From the IMG/VR virus record IMGVR_UViG_3300046715_000034, positions 1 to 21,667 of that record: a DNA stretch of 21,667 nt, one strand, 5' to 3'. This document shows, piece after piece, positions 1 through 6,045 of the stretch (within the stretch, counting starts at the first letter, position 1; each line of letters starts with the position of its first letter). The stretch is from a virus. The notes beneath the pieces were generated by a model, which was given only the letters and a program-made list of their open reading frames with translations, did not search any database and was not told the origin of the DNA. Made by a program: the position numbers and the translations under genes.

Positions 1-78
1 GGTGACGCCGAGACGGCGGCGGGAGCCCTGAAGGCCGCGTTGACCGGCCTGCGCGCCGCGACGGGAGGCGCACAGTGA
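1..78 (+). CDS. 3' end of a hypothetical protein (5' truncated by window)
   Basis: An open frame runs from the first base to TGA at 76-78, giving 25 Ala/Gly-rich residues that end in GGAQ. The next gene's GTG overlaps this stop (GTGA at 75-78), the same coupling used throughout this operon, so this is probably the C-terminus of a real upstream gene. An exonuclease or other recombination gene could sit upstream of the ERF gene, but nothing in these residues shows it. Confidence 0.5.
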   Translation, partial: GDAETAAGALKAALTGLRAATGGAQ

Positions 79-356
79 CCGCTGACCTGATCGGCGACCG
101 CGAGAAGCTCCGCGACGCCGAGCAGCGCATCCGCGACGGCCTCGTCGCCCTCGCCGACTACCTCACCGACCGCGACGACTACGACATCCCCCACGAGGTC
201 ATCCGGGTCCTGTGCCCGGCCGACGTGGACGCGCTCGTACGCGAGTCCTGCTTCGACTCGCTGCTGCACGTCGTCGTACGCCGCCGCCCCGACCGTACGG
301 ACCTGCCGTTCGAGGGTCAGGTCGACCTGGACTACATGACCGGAGCACGGAAGTGA
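75..356 (+). CDS. hypothetical acidic early protein (93 aa)
   Basis: Not recognised as a named family. The protein is charged, with a predicted helical N-terminus (residues ~8-32) rich in Asp, Glu and Arg, and it ends in an Arg-rich segment followed by an acidic tail. No membrane segment, signal peptide or metal-binding motif is visible apart from two isolated cysteines. The GTG start overlaps the upstream stop and the stop overlaps the ERF start, so it is translated in the recombination operon. Its position just before an annealing protein hints at an accessory recombination role, but that is only inference from neighbourhood. Confidence 0.75.
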   Translation: MTADLIGDREKLRDAEQRIRDGLVALADYLTDRDDYDIPHEVIRVLCPADVDALVRESCFDSLLHVVVRRRPDRTDLPFEGQVDLDYMTGARK

Positions 357-1009
357 CCGAGACCACCACCGACAAGCCCACCGTCGTCGAGGCGCTCCTC
401 GCCGTCATGGGGGACGTTCAGGCCGTCGGCAAGGGCGACCGCAACAACCAGCAGGGCTACAACTTCCGAGGCATCGACGCCGTCGTGAACGCGGTCGGCC
501 CGGCCTTCCGCAAGCACGGCGTGATCGCGGTCCCGCACTCCTCCGAAGCCCGCTACCGCGACGTGCAGACGTCCACCGGCAAGCCGTCCCGGGAGTGCAC
601 GGTCACGGTGACGTACCGGTTCTACGGCCCGGCCGGCGATCACATCGAGGCCGAGGTGCCCGGCGAGTCCATGGACTTCGGCGACAAGGGCGCGCCGAAG
701 GCGATGTCCGTGGCGTACCGCATCGCGCTGTTGCAGGCGCTGTGCATCCCCACGGACGAGCCGGAGCCGGACTCCCACAGCTACGAGCGGTCCGCGCCCG
801 CTGCTCGGCCTGAGCCGGTCACCGACTGGGAGTGGGCCAACAAGTTCGAGAGCCGCGTCGCGGCGGCCGGAGGGCTCGGCGAGTTGCGAGGCCTGTGGGA
901 GGAGATGGCGCTCAAGCACAAGCGGTTCGAGCTCACCGACGACGACCGGGCCACGTTCGAGCAGGTCTTGACCCTGCGCAAGAGAGAGCTGGAGGAGTCC
1001 CCGGCATGA
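353..1009 (+). CDS. erf: ERF-family single-strand annealing recombinase (218 aa)
   Basis: Likely a phage recombinase that anneals complementary single strands during recombination, circularisation or repair of phage DNA in the cytoplasm. Residues ~10-140 match the ERF (essential recombination function) pattern: a VVEALLAVM-type first helix, a 'V-x-K-x-x-x-N-x-x-x-GYNFRGID' block near residues 26-42, KHGV near 54-57, and the late 'APKAMSVAYRIALLQAL' helix. The C-terminal ~60 residues are a charged tail, usual for the family. GTG at 353 is chosen because it overlaps the preceding stop and has GGAG about 7 bases upstream; an in-frame upstream extension exists but lies inside the preceding gene. 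RuvC and HNH genes downstream complete a recombination set; no exonuclease partner is seen in the window. Confidence 0.88.
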   Translation: MTETTTDKPTVVEALLAVMGDVQAVGKGDRNNQQGYNFRGIDAVVNAVGPAFRKHGVIAVPHSSEARYRDVQTSTGKPSRECTVTVTYRFYGPAGDHIEAEVPGESMDFGDKGAPKAMSVAYRIALLQALCIPTDEPEPDSHSYERSAPAARPEPVTDWEWANKFESRVAAAGGLGELRGLWEEMALKHKRFELTDDDRATFEQVLTLRKRELEESPA

Positions 1010-1503
1010 TCCCCCAAGATCTGGCGTTGCGGTTCGCGCTGCTGAAGGTGCTCGTCACCGAGCTGGCCGCCGCCAAGAAGATCGCCGACTGCGAGATCCG
1101 GGATGCGTGGCGGCCGTCCGACCGCCTGACCGCCACCACCCCCGGCGGCGATGACATCGGCACGGTGACGCTCGCGAAGGGTAAGACCACGGCCAACGTC
1201 ACCGACCTCGACGCCTACGAGGCGTGGGCCGGTGAGGCGCATCCGGAGTGGGTGGAGACCGTCACCATCACGCGGGTCAACCTCGACGCCACGACGCGGC
1301 TGCTCGCCGCAGCGCGGAAGCTCGGTGTCGCGGTGGATGCGGAGACCGGTGAGGTCGTGCCCGGTATCACGGTGTACGAGGGCGACCCGTACCCGATGGT
1401 GAAGCTCGCCGAGGGCGCCCGTGAGGCAGTCGCGAAGGCGTGGCGGTCCGGGGAGCTGGCCGAGCTGGTTTCGGGGCTCCTGGCGATCAAGGGCGGCGAG
1501 TGA
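1006..1503 (+). CDS. hypothetical protein next to ERF (165 aa)
   Basis: The architecture resembles a conserved but uncharacterised actinophage protein. An N-terminal helix (~residues 5-25, LALRFALLKVL) is followed by a small beta-rich segment with GTVTLAKGK near 50 and 'VTDLDAYEAW' near 66. A mixed C-terminal region contains 'PGITVY' and ends in a helix and GGE. There are no catalytic motifs I can name. ATG overlaps the ERF stop (ATGA), so the two are probably translationally coupled, which suggests a recombination accessory role. That functional suggestion is inference; the reading frame itself is well supported by the coupling at both ends. Confidence 0.78.
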   Translation: MIPQDLALRFALLKVLVTELAAAKKIADCEIRDAWRPSDRLTATTPGGDDIGTVTLAKGKTTANVTDLDAYEAWAGEAHPEWVETVTITRVNLDATTRLLAAARKLGVAVDAETGEVVPGITVYEGDPYPMVKLAEGAREAVAKAWRSGELAELVSGLLAIKGGE

Positions 1504-1880
1504 TGAGCCCCGCCGAGGAGCTGCGGGCAGCGGCGACCAAGCTGCGCAGCGGCGACCACTTCATTGGCACAGAGATCCGCTGCTACGACCGCGACTACCT
1601 CGCGTGGCTCGGCTCGCTCGTCGCAGGCGTGAAGCCGCTTGCGGAGTGGCTGGAGGCCGAGGCGCAGCGCTGGGGCAACGACGTCACGCGGGACAGCCCT
1701 GAGGGGCCATGCTGTGACGGGTCGATGCCCTGCCACCACCCCGAAATGGACTTCCACGACGGCGGCCGTCAGGGCTGGGGTTGCGATGGCATCTACGGCC
1801 ATACCGACCCCGAAGAGCGGTGCGCCTGCTGGGACAACGCCCTCGCCGTCGCCCGCGCCATCAACGGCGGTGAGTCGTGA
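1503..1880 (+). CDS. Cys/His-rich small protein (125 aa)
   Basis: Not a named family. The N-terminal half is helical and Ala-rich with a conserved-looking 'YLAWLGSLVAGVKPLAEWL' stretch. The C-terminal half is a cluster of Cys and His (PCCDGSMPCHHPEMDFHDGG, GCDG, CACWD), which could bind zinc or an Fe-S cluster. ATG shares its A with the upstream TGA, and the stop overlaps the HNH gene start. Proteins with this helix-plus-Cys/His layout occur among small early genes of actinophages. The function is unknown and metal binding is only predicted from the residues. Confidence 0.75.
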   Translation: MSPAEELRAAATKLRSGDHFIGTEIRCYDRDYLAWLGSLVAGVKPLAEWLEAEAQRWGNDVTRDSPEGPCCDGSMPCHHPEMDFHDGGRQGWGCDGIYGHTDPEERCACWDNALAVARAINGGES

Positions 1881-2323
1881 AGCGCGGCGCGCCCCTGAAG
1901 CGCCACAAGCCTCTCCGCACGTCCCGGGAGAAGCGCACCGGCCGCCGCGACACCGGCCCGGCGCGGCCGACGCGCCTGACCGTGCTCGAGCGCGACGAGT
2001 ACCGCTGCTCCGTCTGCGGGCAGAGCGTCCTCGAGATCCCGTTCAACATCCACCACCGCCGCAACCGTGGCGCCGGCGGCTCGAGCGACCCGGCCATCAA
2101 TGCCCCCTCGAACCTGCTGACCGTATGCGGGACCGGGACGACCGGCTGCCATGGCTGGATCGGTTCGAGCCCGGCCGAGGCGCTCGAGCACGGCTACACC
2201 GTGTCGCTGAACTCTCGAGAGGCGACGACGGACGTCCCGGTCGTGCACGCGGTTCACGGGGTTGTCTACCTGCTGGATGACGGCGCGCTGCGGCTCCCGC
2301 CGGAGTGGGGAGGCGCAGCGTGA
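1877..2323 (+). CDS. HNH endonuclease (148 aa)
   Basis: Probable metal-dependent DNA nuclease with a beta-beta-alpha-Me fold. A basic N-terminus (residues 1-33, Lys/Arg-rich) precedes the HNH core: C44-x2-C47, then the His pair H59-H60 in NIHHRR, N79-L-L in SNLLTVC, and C84 with C91-H92 forming the zinc site with the first cysteine pair. 'LERDEYRCSVCG' just before the core is typical. It lies in the early operon, about 9.7 kb from the terminase, so a packaging-linked role of the HK97 gp74 type is less obvious than for HNH genes adjacent to terminase. A recombination, repair or homing activity is possible. GTG overlaps the previous stop. Confidence 0.87.
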   Translation: MKRGAPLKRHKPLRTSREKRTGRRDTGPARPTRLTVLERDEYRCSVCGQSVLEIPFNIHHRRNRGAGGSSDPAINAPSNLLTVCGTGTTGCHGWIGSSPAEALEHGYTVSLNSREATTDVPVVHAVHGVVYLLDDGALRLPPEWGGAA

Positions 2324-2667
2324 GCGCCCACAAGCGCCGTGTCGTCGACCTGCCAGGCGGCCGGTACTGGGCGCTCTACGGCCTGCGTGGGGTCGTCGAG
2401 TTCAACGTCCAGGACTTCGCCGAGTACGGCCACCATGACGTCGATTCCCGTGCGGCCGTGGGGATGCACTCGCCCCGGCCGACGCACGACGGCCAGCGTC
2501 CGTGTGAGGGCTGCTCATTCCTCGAAGGTGCCTGCTACGTCGAGATGAGCGATGCCGGCGGCGTGCACATCGCGGAGGAGTGGGAGAACGCCGGCTTCGA
2601 CGACGAGATCATCTGGCGCTGGCTCACCGAGTACTACGACGAGCCGCGTACGTGGGCTGCCGCATGA
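2320..2667 (+). CDS. hypothetical protein with CxxC knuckle (115 aa)
   Basis: Unrecognised family. It starts with basic residues (SAHKRRVV) and has a predicted beta-rich first half, a 'RPCEGCSFLEGACYVE' cysteine patch in the middle that could bind a metal, and an acidic C-terminus (WENAGFDDEIIWRWLTEYYDEP). GTG at 2320 is preferred over an in-frame GTG at 2305 because it overlaps the HNH stop in the same GTGA pattern used by neighbours. No enzyme motif is seen. Confidence 0.72.
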   Translation: MSAHKRRVVDLPGGRYWALYGLRGVVEFNVQDFAEYGHHDVDSRAAVGMHSPRPTHDGQRPCEGCSFLEGACYVEMSDAGGVHIAEEWENAGFDDEIIWRWLTEYYDEPRTWAAA

Positions 2668-2819
2668 TCCCCGCTCCCGTGCCGACCGCCTGGATCGTCC
2701 ACTCGGCCAACGGCGTCACCGCCCTGGCGTGGCCCATCGACCCACCCACCGAAAGCGAAGCGGCTCCCGTAGCCCCGGGAGCCGCTCCAGATCCCACGAA
2801 GGAGATCCACCGTGACTGA
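2664..2819 (+). CDS. small Pro/Ala-rich protein (51 aa)
   Basis: A 51-residue frame starts at an ATG overlapping the upstream stop (ATGA) and ends at a TGA overlapping the downstream GTG. The sequence is low complexity, with many Pro and Ala residues in the second half (APVAPGAAPDP), and has no fold I recognise. Coupling at both ends and use of the phage frame support translation. The downstream gene's strong Shine-Dalgarno (GAAGGAGA at 2798-2805) lies within its 3' end. Confidence 0.6.
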   Translation: MIPAPVPTAWIVHSANGVTALAWPIDPPTESEAAPVAPGAAPDPTKEIHRD

Positions 2820-3129
2820 GCCTATCCACCGCATCGACATCAACGAGATCACCGGCCCGATGTTCCTCCAGCGGGAGATGCTGCTGGGCCAGGCCGACGA
2901 GGCCGACAAGCAGGCCACGCTCGCGCGGGAGGCCGCACGCGACGAGGCCGCCAAGGTGCTTCAGCGCGGCGAGGACGAGGCCGAGAGTTGGGAAGGCGCG
3001 GCTGCCCGCAAGCGCGCCTATGCGGCCCGTTGGGACGTCATCATCGCCCGCGAGGAGTCCGAGGCGGGTGTGTCCGCGCAGTCCCCCGTCGAGACCCTCA
3101 CCGACGGGCAGGTGGCGGGCAATGCCTGA
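2812..3129 (+). CDS. helical charged protein (105 aa)
   Basis: Not a named family. After a short N-terminal segment with 'IDINEITGPMFLQREMLLGQ', residues ~25-80 are a long Ala/Glu/Lys/Arg-rich helix likely to form a coiled coil (KQATLAREAARDEAAK, EDEAESWEGAAARKRAYAARW). It is preceded by one of the best ribosome binding sites in the early region (AAGGAG about 7 bases before GTG), so it may be made in larger amounts than its neighbours. The stop overlaps the next gene's start region (ATGCCTGA). A structural or DNA-binding accessory role is conceivable but not shown. Confidence 0.75.
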   Translation: MTEPIHRIDINEITGPMFLQREMLLGQADEADKQATLAREAARDEAAKVLQRGEDEAESWEGAAARKRAYAARWDVIIAREESEAGVSAQSPVETLTDGQVAGNA

Positions 3130-3508
3130 GCGTCCCTACGCCACTGGCGACCGCGTGCGCATCACCCTCAACGCAACGGTCACGGACTACGACGAGGCCA
3201 ACGAGGACCTGACGGTCCACTACTCCACCGTGCTCGGCACCCATGAGACGACCGTCGCCGTCGACAGCAGTTACGTCCAGGTCGAAGACCTCAAGGGCGG
3301 TGCGCCCTCCGCCGAGACGGACACCTGCCCGCACGGCGTACCCCGGCACGGCTACTTCGTAGTCCGCGAGACGGCTGCCCATGAGACGCAGGTGTACTGC
3401 ATGTGCTGCGGCCGTCCCGGCATCCGCGACACGGACGACACCGAGCCGATGCCGTGCCCGTCGTGCGGCGTGAACGCCGTCCTCGACAACCGGGGGGCAC
3501 GGTGCTGA
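3122..3508 (+). CDS. two-part protein: beta-barrel-like N-terminus plus zinc-ribbon C-terminus (128 aa)
   Basis: Unknown function. Residues ~1-58 look like a small beta-barrel (GDRVRITLNATVTDYDE and 'LTVHYSTVLGTHETTVAVDSSYVQVED'), of the kind seen in SH3-like or Tudor-like folds. The C-terminal half carries C69, a C93-x-C95-C96-G knuckle and C112-x2-C115-G, which together resemble a zinc ribbon. Such folds commonly bind nucleic acid or protein, but no specific partner can be named. ATG at 3122 overlaps the end of the preceding gene by 8 nt. Confidence 0.73.
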   Translation: MPERPYATGDRVRITLNATVTDYDEANEDLTVHYSTVLGTHETTVAVDSSYVQVEDLKGGAPSAETDTCPHGVPRHGYFVVRETAAHETQVYCMCCGRPGIRDTDDTEPMPCPSCGVNAVLDNRGARC

Positions 3509-3750
3509 ACCTGGACACCCTCGCCGCGATCCTCATGGCCGCCGTCGTACTCCTGGCCGTCTGGGTCATCTGCCGCACCGCCCCCGGCGCCGGACCCGCC
3601 TGGCTCGCCCGCCGACGCCGCGCCACCGCCTACCACCGCGCCGGCGGCCGCCACGCCCCGCCACGTAAGCACGGCCGCGACGCCACCACCCCCATGCCCG
3701 CACTGACCACCGTGCCGGACTCGATCGCACCGCTCGTGAGGACCATCTGA
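3502..3750 (+). CDS. single-pass membrane protein with basic tail (82 aa)
   Basis: A predicted membrane helix covers residues ~5-25 (LAAILMAAVVLLAVWVI). It is followed by a strongly basic Arg/His-rich region (~36-60), so by the positive-inside rule the tail should be cytoplasmic. No signal-peptidase site is evident. It could be a small phage membrane protein affecting the host envelope, such as an exclusion or holin-like protein, but a holin role is not supported by neighbours, since no endolysin is nearby. GTG overlaps the previous stop, and the stop overlaps the next ATG. Confidence 0.68.
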   Translation: MLNLDTLAAILMAAVVLLAVWVICRTAPGAGPAWLARRRRATAYHRAGGRHAPPRKHGRDATTPMPALTTVPDSIAPLVRTI

Positions 3751-4241
3751 TGGAAACGGTCAAGACAGACGTGCTGGCTTTGACTCGCCAGGCGATCTCT
3801 GATCCGGGCAGCATCCTGCCCCGCGTGGATGGCGAGACCGTCTCGAACTGGTCGGCCCGCGCCGTCCTGGCTGTGATCGATGAGCACCCGGTGCTGGAGA
3901 TCCGGCCGTATTACCCGACTCAGGACGCGTACGACTCGGCCTGCCGGGCGCTGGAGAAGCACCGCGCTCGCGCAGACGAGGCCGAGGCCGACCGTGACCG
4001 GGCCCGTGAGGTAGCGGTCGCTCTGGAGCAGGAGGTCGCTCGCGTCCGCGCACTTCATGCCAAGCGGGACGTCTTCGAAGTCGGGCCGGACGGCATCCTC
4101 GGCGCCTGGCGGTCGTCGGGCTGCGAAGCATGCAGCGACCCGGACCTGATCGCCGACCTTGAGGACGGCGAGCTGACCGAGGAACTCGTCCCGTGGCCCT
4201 GCGCCACGATCCGCGCGATGGACGGCGGTGAGGCGCCGTGA
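3750..4241 (+). CDS. hypothetical coiled-coil protein (163 aa)
   Basis: Not recognised. The N-terminal ~60 residues are mixed (VKTDVLALTRQAI, 'NWSARAVLAVIDEHPVLEI'). Residues ~68-105 form a heptad-like Ala/Glu/Arg helix (CRALEKHRARADEAEADRD and 'AREVAVALEQEVARVRAL'), a probable coiled coil. The C-terminus has a 'GCEAC' pair and a 'PWPCATIRAMDG' end. ATG shares its A with the upstream TGA, and the stop overlaps the next GTG. The coiled coil suggests oligomerisation, with no further functional clue. Confidence 0.74.
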   Translation: METVKTDVLALTRQAISDPGSILPRVDGETVSNWSARAVLAVIDEHPVLEIRPYYPTQDAYDSACRALEKHRARADEAEADRDRAREVAVALEQEVARVRALHAKRDVFEVGPDGILGAWRSSGCEACSDPDLIADLEDGELTEELVPWPCATIRAMDGGEAP

Positions 4242-4354
4242 AGCTCCTGCGAGCCCTCCTCAACCGCCTCGACGCGCTGGTGCGGTTCCCCGACTTCGAG
4301 CGCCTCGACGACCTCTACGACGTGTGGGGCGACAACCCCGAGGAGACGCCGTGA
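4238..4354 (+). CDS. microprotein (38 aa)
   Basis: A 38-residue frame opens at GTG 4238, overlapping the upstream TGA, and closes at TGA 4352-4354, overlapping the next GTG. The sequence begins with an amphipathic basic helix (MKLLRALLNRLDALVRF) and ends acidic (DDLYDVWGDNPEETP). The exact 4-nt overlaps at both ends, matching the rest of the operon, are the main reason to accept it. The function is unknown. Confidence 0.6.
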   Translation: MKLLRALLNRLDALVRFPDFERLDDLYDVWGDNPEETP

Positions 4355-4446
4355 CCACCATCCTCGTCACCTTCGCCGCCCTCTCCCTGTTCACCTTCCC
4401 CGCCGCCGGATGGCTGCGGGACCGCATCCAGGGAGGTCCCCGGTGA
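4351..4446 (+). CDS. membrane microprotein (31 aa)
   Basis: A 31-residue frame starts at GTG 4351 and has GTGA overlaps on both sides. Residues ~3-21 are hydrophobic (ILVTFAALSLFTFPAAGWL) and form one predicted membrane helix, followed by a short basic tail (RDRIQGGPR) likely on the cytoplasmic side. It lies beside another single-pass microprotein, so the two may work as a pair. Function unknown. Confidence 0.58.
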   Translation: MTTILVTFAALSLFTFPAAGWLRDRIQGGPR

Positions 4447-4592
4447 CCCACCTCACCAACGCACCCGACGTGCCCGGCCCGCTCGTCACCGCGACCGCGC
4501 TGATCCTCGCGTTCCTCGTGCTGTTCGGCGTCCTGTTCTTCCTCGCCCTCGGATGGGCGAGGCGCACCGACCGGGCCGAGGAGGACGCGTGA
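4443..4592 (+). CDS. single-pass membrane protein (49 aa)
   Basis: GTG at 4443 overlaps the previous stop and is preceded by GGGAGG at 4430-4435. Residues ~14-38 form a strongly hydrophobic helix (LVTATALILAFLVLFGVLFF), followed by a short charged tail (WARRTDRAEEDA). Size and layout would fit a small holin-like, anti-holin or envelope-modifying protein, but it sits between early genes and the RuvC gene rather than in a lysis cassette, so I do not assign a role. The stop overlaps the RuvC start. Confidence 0.65.
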   Translation: MTHLTNAPDVPGPLVTATALILAFLVLFGVLFFLALGWARRTDRAEEDA

Positions 4593-5137
4593 CCGCCCCC
4601 CGTGTCATCGGCCTGGACCTGTCCCTCACCGGCACCGGCATCGCCGACTTCAAGTCGAACGGCGAGGTCATCACCGGGACGATCCGCACGAAGTCGTACG
4701 GCAGTGCGATCGGCGACCAGTGGCAGCGACTTCAGTACATCAACAGTGAGATCTGGCGAGCCGTCGCCAAGGACTCCATGCCGGCTCTCGTCATCGTTGA
4801 GGGGCCGTCCTATGGCTCCAAGGGCGCCGGGACCTGGGACCGCGCCGGGCTCTGGTGGACGGCCGTCCAGCAGTTCCTCTGCGACGACATTCCCCTCGCC
4901 GTCGTCCCGCCGGCCGTCCTGAAGAAGTACGCCACCGGCCGCGGCAATGCCGACAAGACCGCCATGGCGGTCGCCCTTCAGAAGCGATGGGGCGTCGAGC
5001 TCGGCGACGACAACAAGGTCGACGCATGGTGGCTCGCCGCGGCCGGCCGGGAGCACCTTGGCCGCCCCTACGTCGATCTCCCCAAGGCGCAGCGCGAGGC
5101 GCTCGCCAAGGCGACCTGGCCGGCGGTGAACGCCTGA
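4589..5137 (+). CDS. ruvC: RuvC-like Holliday junction resolvase (182 aa)
   Basis: Predicted structure-selective endonuclease resolving Holliday or branched phage DNA. The RNase H-like fold signature is clear: first strand 'VIGLDLSLTGTG' with catalytic D10, second acidic residue E71 in 'IVEGPSYG', the conserved Lys region 'VLKKYATGRGNADK' (~110-123), and the C-terminal acidic motif D141-N-K-V-D145-A. Length agrees with bacterial RuvC (~170-190 aa). In many phage versions one position of the last acidic pair is Asn, as seems to be the case here at N142. GTG at 4589 overlaps the preceding stop. With ERF and HNH in the same operon it completes a recombination/resolution module and could also debranch concatemers before packaging. 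Confidence 0.9.
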   Translation: MTAPRVIGLDLSLTGTGIADFKSNGEVITGTIRTKSYGSAIGDQWQRLQYINSEIWRAVAKDSMPALVIVEGPSYGSKGAGTWDRAGLWWTAVQQFLCDDIPLAVVPPAVLKKYATGRGNADKTAMAVALQKRWGVELGDDNKVDAWWLAAAGREHLGRPYVDLPKAQREALAKATWPAVNA

Positions 5138-5574
5138 TGGGCGCCACCTCACTCTCCCTGGCCCCCCCGGATGCCGAGTGGATGGAGAAAGCTGCATGTC
5201 GCGGCCTGTCCGGGCTGATGGACAGCACCGAGGAACGCGACGAGAAGCTCGCCAAGGACGTATGCCGAGCCTGCCCAGTGTGGGAGCGGTGCCGGGCCTG
5301 GACGCTGTCCCTGCCGCCCAGCAAGGACGTCGCAGGCGTCGCGGGCGGGCTGACGGAGAAGGAGCGCGATCGCGCTCGTCGCCGTCGCCGTCGCGCGCGG
5401 CCGGTGAACGAGCCGCCGAAGACGTGCAACGGCCCGTGCGGTGAGACGCAGGCCGCGACCGAGTTCTACCCGCGGCCGTCTGGTAAGGGCGGGCGTGAAG
5501 CGGTGTGCCGCACCTGCCGGTTTGAGCAGAAGAAGGCATGGCGGGCCCGCAAGGCTGAGGCGGTGGCGCCATGA
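5137..5574 (+). CDS. WhiB-family regulator with an extra C-terminal Cys4 motif (145 aa)
   Basis: Probable Fe-S-containing transcription regulator. The four WhiB cysteines are present and correctly spaced: C21 in 'WMEKAACRG', then C43-x2-C46-x5-C52 ('VCRACPVWERC'). The turn that is usually G-[VI]-W-G-G reads G67-V-A-G-G71, with Ala in place of Trp. A basic run of Arg (81-86) follows, the position of the DNA-contacting basic patch. Unusually the protein continues with C97-x3-C101-G ... C124-x2-C127, resembling the zinc-binding part of endonuclease-VII/HNH-type phage proteins. In Wbl proteins the Trp of the turn contributes to sigma-factor binding, so its loss may change partner choice. ATG shares its A with the RuvC stop. 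Phage WhiB proteins are known to repress host WhiB genes; that role here is inference. Confidence 0.87.
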   Translation: MGATSLSLAPPDAEWMEKAACRGLSGLMDSTEERDEKLAKDVCRACPVWERCRAWTLSLPPSKDVAGVAGGLTEKERDRARRRRRRARPVNEPPKTCNGPCGETQAATEFYPRPSGKGGREAVCRTCRFEQKKAWRARKAEAVAP

Positions 5575-5795
5575 CGGCCCTGATCGCCCTGGCCAAGATG
5601 ATCCGCCCCTGGTGGCGTGGCATCGACCCCGGCTACGGCGACCACATCTACGCCGACTGCCCGCAGCTCGTCCGCGAGGGCGCGCCGCGCGAGGGCGTCG
5701 GCTGGCTGAACCCTTACGACGACGAGCTCTGCCTGGACTGCTTCCGCCGCTACGACCCGGCGGCATGCACGAGGCGGCTCGACGATGAGTACTGA
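5571..5795 (+). CDS. hypothetical protein (74 aa)
   Basis: Not a named family. The sequence starts with 'MTALIALAKMIRPWWRG', a short amphipathic helix. It has a 'YADCPQL' cysteine and a 'ELCLDCFRRYDPAAC' patch near the C-terminus, so two or more cysteines could bind a metal. ATG overlaps the WhiB stop, and the gene's end overlaps the next gene by 11 nt. No function can be assigned. Confidence 0.68.
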   Translation: MTALIALAKMIRPWWRGIDPGYGDHIYADCPQLVREGAPREGVGWLNPYDDELCLDCFRRYDPAACTRRLDDEY

Positions 5796-6045
5796 GCAGC
5801 CGACCACGTACCGGCAGGGCTGCGGCACACACCTGGGGATGCGCCTCCATCAGGCCAACGGTGAGCAGCCGTGCGGGGAGTGCCGCCACGGCGAGCAGGT
5901 CCGCCGACTGGAGGCCGAGACGGTGCCTCTCCCGCCGGCCGAGCCGTGGCGCATCCCGATCACGTCGGGCCTCGCCAAGGCCCACCGCAACATCCTCGCC
6001 GAGGCGCTCGGCATCACCGACCGAACCGAACAGGACGAGAGCTGA
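5785..6045 (+). CDS. small zinc-finger-like protein (86 aa)
   Basis: Residues ~12-37 hold the pattern 'GCGTHLGMRLHQANGEQPCGEC', a Cys-x-x-His ... Cys-x2-Cys arrangement often found in small actinophage proteins and expected to bind zinc. The C-terminal half is helical (SGLAKAHRNILAEALGITDR). It begins inside the previous gene with GAGGCGG about 8 bases upstream of ATG and ends directly before the replication initiator, so it may be a replication accessory or DNA-binding protein. That is inference from position. Confidence 0.72.
   Translation: MSTEQPTTYRQGCGTHLGMRLHQANGEQPCGECRHGEQVRRLEAETVPLPPAEPWRIPITSGLAKAHRNILAEALGITDRTEQDES

Noticed and set aside
4443-4592. Holin
   Set aside because: Size and one membrane helix would allow it, but there is no endolysin or second lysis gene near and the gene lies in the early operon.
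5218-5574. Independent HNH/endonuclease VII gene from the C-terminal Cys4 part of the WhiB gene
   Set aside because: The frame is continuous with the WhiB domain, no internal start with RBS is evident, and no catalytic His/Asn follows the cysteines.
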